Assembly: GCF_027532025.1 (NCBI RefSeq)
Contig: NZ_JAPZSY010000033.1
Coordinates: 1-50,999 of the forward strand
DNA length: 50,999 bases
Reading direction: 5' to 3'
Source of the DNA: Inhella sp.
Lineage (GTDB): Bacteria > Pseudomonadota > Gammaproteobacteria > Burkholderiales > Burkholderiaceae_C
In this document: positions 38,451 to 47,102 of the stretch, one piece after another
Position numbering within the stretch: position 1 is the first letter of the stretch
Layout: each line of letters opens with the position of its first letter
Notes under the pieces: model-generated
Databases searched by the model: none
Told to the model about the DNA's origin: nothing
The model's input: the letters and a program-made list of their open reading frames with translations, nothing else
Translations under genes and position numbers: made by a program

Positions 38451-39098
38451 ATGCCTTCCGTTTTGTTGAGTTTGAATCGGCGTGCTGCAGCTTGGGTCAT
38501 GGTCGCTTCTGGCGTCTTGTTGGCGTCCAGCGGCGTTCAAGCGGCCGACAACAGCACCCCTGACGGCTTGGTTCGACAGCTGTCCACCGAGGTGGTGGAA
38601 GCGGTGAAGAGCGACAAGGCCATCCAGGCCGGTGACCTGGGCAAGATCCAGGCCCTGGTGGAGGGCAAGGTCATGCCCCACGTCGACTTCAAGCGCCTGA
38701 CGTCCTCGGCCGTGGGGCGACACTGGCGTCAAGCCACCCCCGAGCAGCAGGACCGCCTGCAGGCGGAATTCCGCGTTTTGCTCATGCGCACCTACGCCGG
38801 TGCCTTGAGCCAGGTGAAGGACCAGCAATTGGCCTTCCGGCCGTTGCGGGCTGCGCCGACCGACACCGAGGTCGTGGTGCAGACCCAGGTGCGTGGCAAG
38901 GGCGACCCCATCCAGCTCGACTATCGGTTGGCCAAGACCGACAAGGGTTGGGTGATTTACGACATGAACGTGCTGGGCATTTGGCTGGGCGACCAGTACC
39001 GCAGCAGCTTTGCCCAGGAGATCTCGGCCAAGGGCATCGACGGTTTGATCAAGACCCTGGCCGAGCGCAACGCCAAGGCCGGCGTCAAGGGGGCCTGA
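38451..39098 (+). CDS. mlaC: Periplasmic phospholipid carrier MlaC
   Basis: A 215-residue soluble periplasmic protein that ferries phospholipids between MlaA and MlaFEDB. Sec signal cut after about Ala31 (SSGVQA-AD). Tol_Tol_Ttg2 family features: EGKVMPHVDFKRLTSSAVGR, TPEQQDRLQAEFRVLLMRTY and GWVIYDMNVLGIWLGDQYR. The ATG at 38451 gives a compact signal peptide; ATG 38433 is an in-frame alternative six codons upstream. The 88-base gap after mlaA is the largest in this operon. Confidence 0.93.
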   Translation: MPSVLLSLNRRAAAWVMVASGVLLASSGVQAADNSTPDGLVRQLSTEVVEAVKSDKAIQAGDLGKIQALVEGKVMPHVDFKRLTSSAVGRHWRQATPEQQDRLQAEFRVLLMRTYAGALSQVKDQQLAFRPLRAAPTDTEVVVQTQVRGKGDPIQLDYRLAKTDKGWVIYDMNVLGIWLGDQYRSSFAQEISAKGIDGLIKTLAERNAKAGVKGA

Positions 39099-39099
39099 G

Positions 39100-39414
39100 G
39101 TGGGTGAGGCGCTGCTGCGCTTGCCAGCCACCGTGCAGTTGGCCAACGCCAGTGCCCTGTGGCGCGAGTGGGAGACCAAGTTGCGCGCCGAGGCCGCTTG
39201 CGTGAGCGCCCAGGCCGGGCGCGAGGTGCGGCTCAACGCCGCCGAGTTGCAGACCTTCGACTCGTCGGCCTTGAGTCTGTTGCTGAACTGTGCCCGGCTG
39301 TGCCGGCAGCACGGTCTGGCCCTGCAGGTGCACGACGCGCCTGCTGGGCTGCGCGACTTGGCCCGGCTGTACGGGGTGGAAGACCTGCTCTGGGCGCCGG
39401 CCGTGCTGGCCTGA
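39100..39414 (+). CDS. mlaB: STAS-domain protein MlaB
   Basis: A 104-residue cytoplasmic STAS protein that binds MlaF and stabilises the transporter. The key phrase ELQTFDSSALSLLLNCARLC holds the conserved Thr/Ser region, and LQVHDAPAGLRDLARLYGVE follows. Start GTG 39100 lies one base after the mlaC stop. It ends the mla operon, 13 bases from the convergent hexR stop. Confidence 0.92.
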   Translation: MGEALLRLPATVQLANASALWREWETKLRAEAACVSAQAGREVRLNAAELQTFDSSALSLLLNCARLCRQHGLALQVHDAPAGLRDLARLYGVEDLLWAPAVLA

Positions 39415-39427
39415 GCGCCCATTCTGT

Positions 39428-40300
39428 TCAGCTGTTGGCGTAGCGCTTGCTGCGCAGCGTTTTCTTGATCTCTTGCAGCATCGGTCGCAGGCGCTCGCCC
39501 AAGCGCAGGGCCACACCGGTGGTCAGCACGTCCACGGCGGTGAGTTGCAGCAGCCGCGACACCATGGGGCTGTAGCGCTCGAAGTCTTCCGGGTGGTCGA
39601 TGGCCAGCAGGATCTGGCCCGGGGCTTGGCCCATTTGGGCCAAGGGTGAGCCGCTGGCGGTCAGGAAGATGCCGGTGGCCCCTTTCTTGCGGGCGATGTC
39701 CGCTGCGTCCAGCAGGTCGCGGCTGCGGCCGGAGTTGGACAGGAACACCGCGCAGTCGCCCGGGGCAAGCATGGTGGCGCTCATCATGAGCACGTGGCCG
39801 TCGCTGCACCAACTGCTGTGCACGCCCAGGCGGAAGAACTTGTGGTGCGCGTCCTGCGCCACGATGCCGCTGTTGCCCACGCCATAGAACTCGATGCGCC
39901 GGCCGTCGCGCCCGGCCTGTGTCAAGGCGGCGATGGCGCGATCGAAGGCGGGCCCGCTGGCGTCGTTGCGGTAGTGCAGCAAGGCGGCCACCGCGTTGTC
40001 CACGACCTTCACGATGAGGTCGGCGGGCTTGTCGTCTTCCTCGACGGCGCGGTGCACGAAGGGAACGCCTTCGTTGACGCTGCCGGCCAGCTTGAGCTTG
40101 AAATCCGCCAGGCCGTCGTAGCCCACGCTGCGGCAAAAGCGCACCACGGTGGGCTTGCTCACGGTGGCGCGATCGGCCAGCTCGGACACCGGCAACGTGG
40201 CGAAGGCCCGGGGGTCGGCCAGCAGCAGATGCGCAACGCGCTGTTCTGCTGGTGGCAAGGCCGGCAAAGCGGCTTGGATGCGGTCGAGCAAGGCGCTCAT
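39428..40300 (-). CDS. hexR: HexR/RpiR-family transcriptional regulator
   Basis: A 290-residue regulator: N-terminal HTH_6 domain (about 1-77, with [22 protein letters not shown] as the DNA-reading helices) and a C-terminal SIS sugar-phosphate domain (about 120-250, with [18 protein letters not shown] and [12 protein letters not shown]). HexR relatives repress zwf and Entner-Doudoroff genes and release DNA on binding 2-keto-3-deoxy-6-phosphogluconate. Linkage directly behind zwf, with start and stop overlapping, and a matching palindrome in the zwf-tal gap support this identity. A long in-frame extension upstream runs antisense-like through zwf and is not used. Confidence 0.9.
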   Translation of the reverse strand: MSALLDRIQAALPALPPAEQRVAHLLLADPRAFATLPVSELADRATVSKPTVVRFCRSVGYDGLADFKLKLAGSVNEGVPFVHRAVEEDDKPADLIVKVVDNAVAALLHYRNDASGPAFDRAIAALTQAGRDGRRIEFYGVGNSGIVAQDAHHKFFRLGVHSSWCSDGHVLMMSATMLAPGDCAVFLSNSGRSRDLLDAADIARKKGATGIFLTASGSPLAQMGQAPGQILLAIDHPEDFERYSPMVSRLLQLTAVDVLTTGVALRLGERLRPMLQEIKKTLRSKRYANS

Positions 40301-41757
40301 ACTTCCTCGGGCCAAGTGAAGCCGTCGCGCGCCACCATGGCGCTCGCGGCGGCAGGTCCCCAACTGCCGGCGGTGTAGGGGCGCGGCGGTTCTTCGCTGG
40401 CCGCCCATGCGTCGAGCACGGGGCCCACCCAACGCCAGGCTTGCTCTTGTTCGTCGCTGCGCACGAAGAGGTTCAGCTTGCCGGCGATGGCATCGAGCAG
40501 CAGGCGCTCGTAGGCGCCCACGCGGGCGGCGCCGCTGAATGCCTTGTCGAAGTCCAAATCGAGCTTGACCGGGGCCAGCGCCTCGCCGGGCGCGCCGCCC
40601 TTGGCGGCGAGCAGTTCCAGCTCGAGTCCGTCTTCGGGTTGCAGCTTGATGATCAAGCGGTTGGCGCGCTGGGGGCCCGGGAAGATGGCGTGCGGCACCT
40701 GGCGGAAGTTGATGACGATCTGTGCATCGCGGGCAGCCAGGCGCTTGCCGGTGCGAAGGTAGAACGGCACGCCAGCCCAACGCCAGTTTTGCACCTCGGT
40801 GCGCAGGGCCACGAAGGTTTCACAGCGGCTGTCGGGGGGGACCTTGGATTCCTGCAGGTAGCCGGGTACGGACTGACCGCCCACGTTGCCGGCTCGGTAC
40901 TGGCCGCGCACCACGTCGCGCGTCACGCTCTCGGGCGTGAAGGGCTTGAGGGCGCGCAGCACCTTGAGCTTTTCGTCGCGAATCGCGTCGGCGTCGTTGG
41001 TGGCTGGGGGCTCCATGGCCAAGATGGTCAGCAGTTGGAGCGCGTGGTTCTGAATCATGTCGCGCAGCGCGCCCGTGCCGTCGTAAAACGGACCGCGTGT
41101 GCCCACGCCGAGCGACTCGGCCAAGGTGATCTGGATGTTGGCGATGCTCTCCCGACGCCACAGCGGCTCGAAAAAGGCGTTGCCGAACCGCAGGGCCATC
41201 AGGTTCTGGACCGAAGGCTTGCCCAGGTAGTGGTCGATGCGGAAGGCTTGCTGCTCGTCGAACACCGATCGCACCACGCGGTTGATCTGCTGCGCGCTGG
41301 CGAGGTCGTGACCCAGGGGCTTTTCCAGGACGACGCGCACCTTGGGGTGGTTGAGGCCAGCGGCCCCGAGTTGCTCGCAAATCTGGGTGAACAGGTGCGG
41401 GCTGGTGGCCAGGTAGAGCACCACCGTGTCGGCTTGCCGCTCCCCCAGCCATTCCCGCAGGCGCGTGTAATGCTCGGGCTGGCTGAGGTCCATCCGACGG
41501 TAAAACACCATCGACGCGAAGCGCTGGAACTCTTCGTCGCTGGGGCGCTTGGAGCCTTCCACTTCCTTGAAGCGCTCTCGCAGCCACTCCCGGTACTTCT
41601 CGTCGCTCTGCTCGTCACGGGCCACCGCCAGGATGCGCCCCCCCGCGGGCAACTTGCCATGGCGGAAGGCCTGGAACAGCGCCGGCATCAGCTTGCGCCA
41701 GGTCAGGTCGCCGGTACCACCGAAGAACACGAGATCGAAAGACGTGGCCGCTTGCAT
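40297..41757 (-). CDS. zwf: Glucose-6-phosphate 1-dehydrogenase
   Basis: Oxidises glucose 6-phosphate to 6-phosphogluconolactone with NADP or NAD, the entry to the oxidative pentose phosphate and Entner-Doudoroff routes. The 486 residues include the nucleotide motif [10 protein letters not shown] (13-22), the substrate-binding RIDHYLGK (173-180), the catalytic His in [10 protein letters not shown], and [10 protein letters not shown]. The gene is first in a two-gene unit with hexR. No 6-phosphogluconolactonase, edd or eda gene lies nearby. A predicted HexR site begins 12 bases upstream of the ATG. Confidence 0.97.
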   Translation of the reverse strand: MQAATSFDLVFFGGTGDLTWRKLMPALFQAFRHGKLPAGGRILAVARDEQSDEKYREWLRERFKEVEGSKRPSDEEFQRFASMVFYRRMDLSQPEHYTRLREWLGERQADTVVLYLATSPHLFTQICEQLGAAGLNHPKVRVVLEKPLGHDLASAQQINRVVRSVFDEQQAFRIDHYLGKPSVQNLMALRFGNAFFEPLWRRESIANIQITLAESLGVGTRGPFYDGTGALRDMIQNHALQLLTILAMEPPATNDADAIRDEKLKVLRALKPFTPESVTRDVVRGQYRAGNVGGQSVPGYLQESKVPPDSRCETFVALRTEVQNWRWAGVPFYLRTGKRLAARDAQIVINFRQVPHAIFPGPQRANRLIIKLQPEDGLELELLAAKGGAPGEALAPVKLDLDFDKAFSGAARVGAYERLLLDAIAGKLNLFVRSDEQEQAWRWVGPVLDAWAASEEPPRPYTAGSWGPAAASAMVARDGFTWPEEV

Positions 41758-41768
41758 GAAGGTTGCGA

Positions 41769-41783
41769 TGTAATTTTGTTACG
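41769..41783. promoter_or_regulatory. Probable HexR operator in the zwf-tal divergent region
   Basis: TGTAATTTTGTTACG is a near-palindrome (GTAA...TTAC) that resembles the HexR consensus known from other proteobacteria (TGTAATTwwwTTACA-like). It lies 12-26 bases upstream of the zwf ATG, close to where RNA polymerase or the ribosome would start. A weaker GGTTTCGTAACC palindrome lies at 41802-41813. Confidence 0.6.
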
Positions 41784-41982
41784 GCTCGAATCATGCACGG
41801 GTTTCGTAACCGGGTCAAATCGGCAGGACCAGAGCCTTCGCTCATGGGGGAGTGCGCAGCGGCGTCCGTCATGGGGGTGGCCGGAAGCCGAGACGGAGCG
41901 GTGCGCCGTGCCGAGGTGGCGACAATGCCTGCCGGTGCCGCAGCGGACCTGTCGGTGCCTTCATGAACCCTGCCTCCATGCC

Positions 41983-42921
41983 ATGAACCAACTCGATCAA
42001 CTCAAGCAGCACACCGTTGTGGTGGCCGACACCGGCAACTTCCTGCAACTGGCGCAGTTCGCGCCGCGTGACGCCACCACCAACCCCTCTTTGATTCTCA
42101 AGGCCGTGCAGCAGCCCGATTACGCGCCGCTGCTGGCCGACGTGGTGAAGGCCCACGCCAAGCTGCCGATGGAGGAGGTGGTGGACCGCGTGCTGGTGCG
42201 CTTTGGGCTCGAGATCCTCAAGTTCGTGCCCGGTCGTGTGTCCACCGAGGTGGATGCGCGCCTGAGTTTCGATCGCGTGGCGACGTTGGCGCGCGCGCGT
42301 CGGTTGATGGCGTTGTACGAGGCGGCTGGCGTGGGCCGCGACCGCGTGCTGATCAAGATCGCCGCCACGTGGGAGGGCATCCAAGCGGCAGCGGAGTTGG
42401 AGCGAGAGGGCATCCACTGCAACCTCACGCTGCTGTTCGCGTTTTGCCAAGCCGTGGCGTGTGGGGAGTCGGGCATCACGCTCATTTCGCCCTTCGTCGG
42501 TCGCATCTACGACTGGTACAAGAAGTCGGCAGGCGCCCATTGGGTGGAGGCCGAGCGCGCCGGTGCCAACGACCCGGGGGTGCAATCGGTGGCGCGCATT
42601 TATCGCCACTTCAAGCAGCACGGGCTCAAGACCGAGGTCATGGGCGCGAGCTTCCGCAATGTGGGGCAGATCCAGGCCCTGGCCGGCTGCGACTTGCTGA
42701 CCATCAGCCCCGATTTGCTGGCTCAACTGCAGGCACAGGATGCGCCACTGCCCCGCGCCTTGCAGGCCGGTGGAGACAGCCCGCGCGTGACGTTCGACGA
42801 GCCCACCTTCCGTTACGCCCTGAACGAGGACGCGATGGCGACGGAGAAACTGGCCGAGGGCATCCGTTTGTTTGCGGTGGACGCCATCAAGCTCGAAGCC
42901 TTGATCGAGGCCCAACGATGA
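41983..42921 (+). CDS. tal: Transaldolase
   Basis: Transfers a dihydroxyacetone unit between sugar phosphates in the non-oxidative pentose phosphate pathway; 312 residues, the long TalB-like class. The Schiff-base Lys is Lys125 in [12 protein letters not shown]; other blocks are [39 protein letters not shown] and [13 protein letters not shown]. The ATG at 41983 is chosen because conserved sequence starts at once with [10 protein letters not shown]; the open frame far upstream is antisense to zwf. Its stop overlaps the pgi start. Confidence 0.96.
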   Translation: MNQLDQLKQHTVVVADTGNFLQLAQFAPRDATTNPSLILKAVQQPDYAPLLADVVKAHAKLPMEEVVDRVLVRFGLEILKFVPGRVSTEVDARLSFDRVATLARARRLMALYEAAGVGRDRVLIKIAATWEGIQAAAELEREGIHCNLTLLFAFCQAVACGESGITLISPFVGRIYDWYKKSAGAHWVEAERAGANDPGVQSVARIYRHFKQHGLKTEVMGASFRNVGQIQALAGCDLLTISPDLLAQLQAQDAPLPRALQAGGDSPRVTFDEPTFRYALNEDAMATEKLAEGIRLFAVDAIKLEALIEAQR

Positions 42922-44546
42922 GCGCGAGGGGCGATCGCACGCCGGCCTGGGCGGCCTTGCAAGCCCATTTCAACGCCGAAGGCCATGCCTTCGACCTGCG
43001 CCAAGCCTTCGCGGCCGACCCGGGGCGCGCCGAAGCGTTCACCCTGCTGGCCGCTGGTTTGCGGGTGGACTTGTCCAAACACCTCTGGACGGCCCGCACT
43101 CGGGCTTTGTTGATCGACCTCGCATCGCAGTGCGATGTGGCGGGTCAACGCGACGCGCAGTTCCGCGGCGAGGCCATCAATGGCACCGAAGGCCGTGCCG
43201 TGCTGCACACGGCCTTGCGTGCGCCGGCAGGCGCCGGGCCCCACAGCGACGAGGTGCAACGGGCGTTGGCCGACATGCTGGCCTACGCCGAGGCCGTGCG
43301 CAACAGGGCTCGTGCAGGTGAGCTGACCGACGTGGTGCACATCGGCATCGGCGGCAGTGACCTCGGCCCGGCCATGGCGGTTCAGGCCTTGGCACCCCAT
43401 GCGCTGCCAGGTTTGCGCCTGCATTTCGTGTCCAACGTGGACGGCCACGATTTGGCCGCTGTGCTGCCGCAACTGCGCGCCGACCGCACGCTGTTCATCG
43501 TCGCCTCCAAGACCTTCACCACCCAAGAAACCCTGGCAAACGCCGAGGCCGCGAAGGCTTGGTTCCTGGCCCAAGGGGGCACCGACACGGCCGCCCACTT
43601 CGCCGCCACCAGCAGCCACCGAGCGGCCGCAGCGGCCTTCGGCATCGATCACGTGTTCGGCTTTTGGGACTGGGTGGGTGGGCGCTACTCGCTGTGGTCG
43701 GTCATCGGCCTGCCGTTGGCCATTGCCATCGGTGCCGAGGCGTTCCGATCGTTTTTGGCGGGCGCTCACGCGCTGGACCGCCACTTTGCCGAGACCCCGG
43801 CGGAACTCAACCTGCCGTTGCAGTTGGGCCTGTTGGACGTGTGGTACCGCAACTTCCACGGTTTTGGCAGTCGCTCGGTGGCGCCTTACCACCAGGGCCT
43901 GCGGCGCTTCCCGGCCTACTTGCAGCAGTTGGAGATGGAAAGCAACGGCAAGCGCGTGGACCGTGACGGGGACCTGCTGCCCTTTGCCACCTCGCCCGTG
44001 GTGTGGGGCGAGGCGGGGACCAACGGGCAGCATGCCTACTTCCAGATGCTGCACCAGGGCACCGATGTCATCCCGGTGGAGTTCATCGCCGTGCGCGAGC
44101 CCGCCTACGGCTTTGCGCCGCATGGGGCGCTCAAGGAGCGATTGGCCGACCAGCACAGCAAGCTGATGGCGAACTGCTTGGCCCAGGCCCAGGCGCTGAT
44201 GCAAGGCAAATCCTTCGACGAAGCGGTGCGAGAAACAGCACCCACGGCGAACCCGGCGCTGGCGCCCGACGTGCTGGCGCGCCACCGCAGCTTCCCGGGC
44301 AATCGGCCGTCCACATTGATCCTGATGGAGCGACTGGAGCCCGCCAGCCTGGGGGCCTTGATCGCGCTGCACGAGCAACGCGTGTTCGTCAGCGGCGCCG
44401 TTTGGGGCATCAACAGCTTCGACCAATGGGGCGTGGAGCTGGGCAAGGCCTTGTGCCATCGGCTGCTGCCACGCCTGGCCAGCGGGGACACGTCGGGCCT
44501 GGACGCCTCGACGGCGGCTGCGCTGCGATGGGCTCGCGGGGCGTGA
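42918..44546 (+). CDS. pgi: Glucose-6-phosphate isomerase
   Basis: Interconverts glucose 6-phosphate and fructose 6-phosphate; 542 residues, normal length. Phosphate-binding blocks are [16 protein letters not shown] and [14 protein letters not shown]; the active-site region includes [39 protein letters not shown] and the family signature [16 protein letters not shown]. The ATG overlaps the tal stop (ATGA), so tal, pgi and the following phosphatase form one unit, divergent from zwf-hexR. Confidence 0.97.
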   Translation: MSARGDRTPAWAALQAHFNAEGHAFDLRQAFAADPGRAEAFTLLAAGLRVDLSKHLWTARTRALLIDLASQCDVAGQRDAQFRGEAINGTEGRAVLHTALRAPAGAGPHSDEVQRALADMLAYAEAVRNRARAGELTDVVHIGIGGSDLGPAMAVQALAPHALPGLRLHFVSNVDGHDLAAVLPQLRADRTLFIVASKTFTTQETLANAEAAKAWFLAQGGTDTAAHFAATSSHRAAAAAFGIDHVFGFWDWVGGRYSLWSVIGLPLAIAIGAEAFRSFLAGAHALDRHFAETPAELNLPLQLGLLDVWYRNFHGFGSRSVAPYHQGLRRFPAYLQQLEMESNGKRVDRDGDLLPFATSPVVWGEAGTNGQHAYFQMLHQGTDVIPVEFIAVREPAYGFAPHGALKERLADQHSKLMANCLAQAQALMQGKSFDEAVRETAPTANPALAPDVLARHRSFPGNRPSTLILMERLEPASLGALIALHEQRVFVSGAVWGINSFDQWGVELGKALCHRLLPRLASGDTSGLDASTAAALRWARGA

Positions 44547-45190
44547 ACGCTTCCCCGCGCTTCGTGTTCGACTTTGGGGCCGTGCTGTTCCGCTGGCGCC
44601 CCTCGGTGGTCGTGGCGGCGGCCTGGCCTGAGCAGGCCGAACAGCCGGCATGGATTGAACGCGCCGTGCGCGATTGCTTTCAGGGCTATGGCGGCGACTG
44701 GGGCCTCTTCGACCAAGGGCTGATCGATGTCGACACCCTGGCTCGACGCCACGAGGCCCGCTTGGGCTGGCCGCCCGAGCGAGTGCACGCGGTGGTGGCT
44801 GCGGCCCAGCAGGAGTTGCAGCCCCAAGCCGGCGTGCTGGCCCTGATGGAGGCGCTCCAGGCGGCGGGCCATCGGTTGTCGTACTTGTCCAACATGCCTG
44901 CACCCTTGGCGCGCGCCTTGCAGTTGGCGCACCCCTTGCGCGACTGGTTCGAGTCGGGCGTGTTTTCGTCCGACGTGCGCCTGTGCAAGCCCGATCCTGC
45001 CTTGTTCGGGCTGGCGGCGCGGCGCTTTGGCGAGGACCCGGGAGACTGCCTGCTCATCGACGATCACCCCGCCAACGTGGCAGGAGCCCAGGCGGCGGGC
45101 TGGCGGGCCATCGCCTTCACCGACGCGCCAGCGTTGGCCGTCGCCTTGCGTGCTGGGGGTTGGTTGCCTCAGCCTAAAAACGGCAGTTGA
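44543..45190 (+). CDS. HAD-superfamily phosphatase (YihX-like)
   Basis: A 215-residue HAD subfamily IA hydrolase. Motif I is FDFGAVLF: the nucleophile Asp10 is present but the second Asp is Gly, as in the YihX type, which hydrolyses glucose 1-phosphate in E. coli. Motif II is SYLSN, motif III the Lys in CKPDPALF, motif IV LIDDHPANV. Start GTG 44543 overlaps the pgi stop (GTGA); ATG 44528 is an alternative. Position after tal-pgi suggests a sugar-phosphate substrate, but this is inference. The last codons (QPKNGS) lie inside the left arm of the 313-bp palindrome, so the C-terminus may have been altered by it. Confidence 0.85.
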   Translation: MNASPRFVFDFGAVLFRWRPSVVVAAAWPEQAEQPAWIERAVRDCFQGYGGDWGLFDQGLIDVDTLARRHEARLGWPPERVHAVVAAAQQELQPQAGVLALMEALQAAGHRLSYLSNMPAPLARALQLAHPLRDWFESGVFSSDVRLCKPDPALFGLAARRFGEDPGDCLLIDDHPANVAGAQAAGWRAIAFTDAPALAVALRAGGWLPQPKNGS

Positions 45191-45480
45191 TCGCTCGCCT
45201 CCGCATGCAAGTCATTGGCACCCCATCGAGATTGACGCACGGCCACGATCACCGCTTGGGTGTGAGCGCTACACGGCCGATTGCACCGCGCTGCGGCACG
45301 CTGGCGGCGTTGCTCAGCCAGGGCCAGGAGGCCCTGGCCTTCGGCAGGCACAAGCAGTCCTCAGGACTGCTTGTGTCCGGCCTCAGTCTTGCGGGCACGA
45401 GCCCGCTGCGTCGTCGCGCCTTGCCAGCGCACCGCATCACGACGCACTCGGCCGTGTCCAACTGCCGTTTCTAGGCTCAG
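45168..45480 (-). repeat. 313-bp nested palindromic element (MITE-like or structured RNA)
   Basis: Outer arms 45168-45189 and 45459-45480 pair at 20 of 22 positions (core AAACGGCAGTTG). A second pair of arms, 45271-45305 and 45423-45457, matches at 28 of 35. Between them come hairpins 45317-45338 (9 bp), 45349-45375 (12 bp perfect, CACAAGCAGTCC with loop TCA) and 45391-45406 (6 bp). The left side also carries an extra 81-base domain (45190-45270) with its own nested helices (45192-45196/45264-45268, 45219-45223/45258-45262). The stop codons of the HAD gene and of yacG both lie in the outer arms. Six mismatches in the two stems become G-U pairs in RNA from the minus strand and A-C mismatches on the plus strand, which favours a minus-strand transcript. 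No T-run for termination and no credible ORF. Confidence 0.7.
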
Positions 45481-45713
45481 TGACTGAGCGGACGCGACCG
45501 CGCGGGCTCGCTGTCGCCCGGCAAGGCGACGTCCTTGGGGTCGTCGCTGTTCTCGGCCGTGGCAGGCACCCGAAATTCTTCGTTGGCCCATGCGGCGAAG
45601 TCGCCGGTGTGGCAGCGTTCGCCACAAAACGGTCGCCAGCGGTTGCTGGGGTCGAACAGGGCCTCGCCCTGACAGCGTGGGCAGCGCACCACGAGCGGCT
45701 TGGGTGAGGGCAT
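45477..45713 (-). CDS. yacG: DNA gyrase inhibitor YacG (zinc-binding)
   Basis: A 78-residue zinc protein; Cys11, Cys14, Cys30 and Cys34 (CPRC and CGERC) form the treble-clef site, and GDFAAWANEEFRVP is the conserved YacG tail. E. coli YacG binds GyrB and blocks DNA binding. The ATG at 45713 overlaps the zapD stop; a GTG three codons earlier is less likely. It is last in pilB-pilC-pilD-coaE-zapD-yacG. Its final residues and stop codon are inside the right arm of the palindrome at 45168-45480, and the Ser/Asp/Pro-rich C-terminus is not conserved. Confidence 0.92.
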   Translation of the reverse strand: MPSPKPLVVRCPRCQGEALFDPSNRWRPFCGERCHTGDFAAWANEEFRVPATAENSDDPKDVALPGDSEPARSRPLSH

Positions 45714-46477
45714 CAGGCGCACAAGCTCAATTCGAGCGCAGCATCTTCAGCGGCCAGCCTCAACTTGCCTTCGGCGTCCTGGCGCATGAGGCGGATCGAC
45801 ACCATCAAGCGATGGCCGGTCATTTCCGGCACCAGACCCAAGCTCTGGTCGATGCGCAAGCGCAGCAACTGATGGGGTTTGCTGCCACTGAGCGATTGTT
45901 GGTAAACCCCGCCTTGGGCCACCACCTTGTGGGGGCTGCCGGTTTCCCGCAGCAGGGACAACAGCAGGGCCACGGCTTGCGCCATGGGCACCACGCGATC
46001 CATCCACTGCAGTAGGTCTTGGCGACGCTGAGCGGCACTGTGCTGCTGCCACGCGTGGTAGGCCGGCAAGTCGAACTCGCAGGTACCTCCCGGAATGGCC
46101 AGGCGGCTCTTCAACCCCATCAGCATGTCGTGACCCGCCAAGTGGGCACCGGCCTTGCCGGTTTGGGCATTGAGGGCTTGGAAGGCGGCATCCAAGCGCT
46201 GGACCACATCGTCCAGCGCCTCCTCCGACACGGCGGGGTTGCCTCGGTAGCTGTTGAACTGCGCCTTGTGGCGCTCCAGCTCTTTGAGCATCTCGCTCTT
46301 GAGGTCGGCACGGGCGCTGGCTTCGAGCACCTCGAACAAGGTCACCAGGGCGAAGTGGTGGTCGAGCGCGGCCTCGCGCGTCACCAGTTGGCCGAGTCGG
46401 TCGAACAGGTGCTCCAGCCGCAGCAGGGTTCGGACGCTTTCGTTGAAGGGGAACTCGTACAGCAGCACTGGGCGCAC
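45713..46477 (-). CDS. zapD: Cell division protein ZapD
   Basis: A 254-residue cytoplasmic protein that cross-links FtsZ filaments at midcell. The N-terminal LLYEFPFNESVRTLLRLEHLF is the strongest family block, followed by HHFALVTLFEVLEASARADLK, then LLQWMDRVVPM and KPHQLLRLRI. The start is GTG: 46477 is given here, with GTG 46468 (three codons later) equally plausible. It lies 13 bases after coaE and overlaps yacG. Confidence 0.94.
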   Translation of the reverse strand: MRPVLLYEFPFNESVRTLLRLEHLFDRLGQLVTREAALDHHFALVTLFEVLEASARADLKSEMLKELERHKAQFNSYRGNPAVSEEALDDVVQRLDAAFQALNAQTGKAGAHLAGHDMLMGLKSRLAIPGGTCEFDLPAYHAWQQHSAAQRRQDLLQWMDRVVPMAQAVALLLSLLRETGSPHKVVAQGGVYQQSLSGSKPHQLLRLRIDQSLGLVPEMTGHRLMVSIRLMRQDAEGKLRLAAEDAALELSLCA

Positions 46478-46490
46478 CGGAAGGGCGAAA

Positions 46491-47093
46491 TCAAGCCGAG
46501 GATTCTTTCACAGGGGGCCGCCACCGCGCGCTGGCCAGGCGCACAGCGGCTTCAAACTCCGCCAGGGTCGGGGTGCTGTTGTCGACGACGACATCGGCCA
46601 CGGCGCGGCGGGCTTCGCGACTCGCCTGCGTGGCCATCACGGCACGCGCTTGCGCCAGGGTCCATCCGGGGCGCTGCGCGACCCGCTGCGCCTGGACTTC
46701 CGCGTCGCAATCGACGACCAAGATGGCATCAACCCGTTGGCGCCAGTGGCCCGACTCGACCAAGAGCGGCACGTCGAACACGACGTCCTCATGCCCCTCG
46801 GCCTGGGCCAGGGCCTCACGCAGGATCAGGGGGTGCAGCAGGGCTTCCAGGTCGGCCTTGGCCTGGGCGTCGGTGAACACTTGTTGACGCAAGGCCGAAC
46901 GATCCAACTCGCCGTGTTCGTTGAAAACAGCCGACCCGAAGCGCGCTTGGAGGGCCGGCAGCGCGGTTCCGCCGGGTGCGGTCAGCGCGCGGGCGATGGC
47001 GTCGGTGTCCACCACCCGCCATCCCAGCTCCGCCAACACCCGGGCAGCCGTGCTCTTGCCGCTGCCGATGCCGCCCGTCAGGCCCAGGCGCAT
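46491..47093 (-). CDS. coaE: Dephospho-CoA kinase
   Basis: Last enzyme of coenzyme A synthesis, phosphorylating the 3'-hydroxyl of dephospho-CoA; 200 residues, usual length. Walker A GGIGSGKST (7-15), the substrate block VVDTDAIARALTAPGG, the CoA-domain LEALLHPLIL and FDVPLLVESGHW, and the lid IVVDCDAEVQAQRV are all present. It lies 9 bases after pilD. The pilD-coaE-zapD-yacG order is widespread in proteobacteria. Confidence 0.96.
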   Translation of the reverse strand: MRLGLTGGIGSGKSTAARVLAELGWRVVDTDAIARALTAPGGTALPALQARFGSAVFNEHGELDRSALRQQVFTDAQAKADLEALLHPLILREALAQAEGHEDVVFDVPLLVESGHWRQRVDAILVVDCDAEVQAQRVAQRPGWTLAQARAVMATQASREARRAVADVVVDNSTPTLAEFEAAVRLASARWRPPVKESSA

Positions 47094-47102
47094 GGCGCGC
47101 TC

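Noticed and set aside
38226-40136. Minus-strand frame of 636 codons across mlaC, mlaB and hexR
   Set aside because: Out of frame with hexR and antisense to mla genes; Arg/Gln-rich mirror-frame product.
40252-41982. Long in-frame extension upstream of tal on the plus strand
   Set aside because: It runs antisense to zwf and hexR, and transaldolase homology begins right at ATG 41983.
45187-45474. Small frames on both strands inside the 313-bp palindrome
   Set aside because: They follow from the palindromic sequence, have no start signals and no recognisable product; the nucleotide structure explains the region better.
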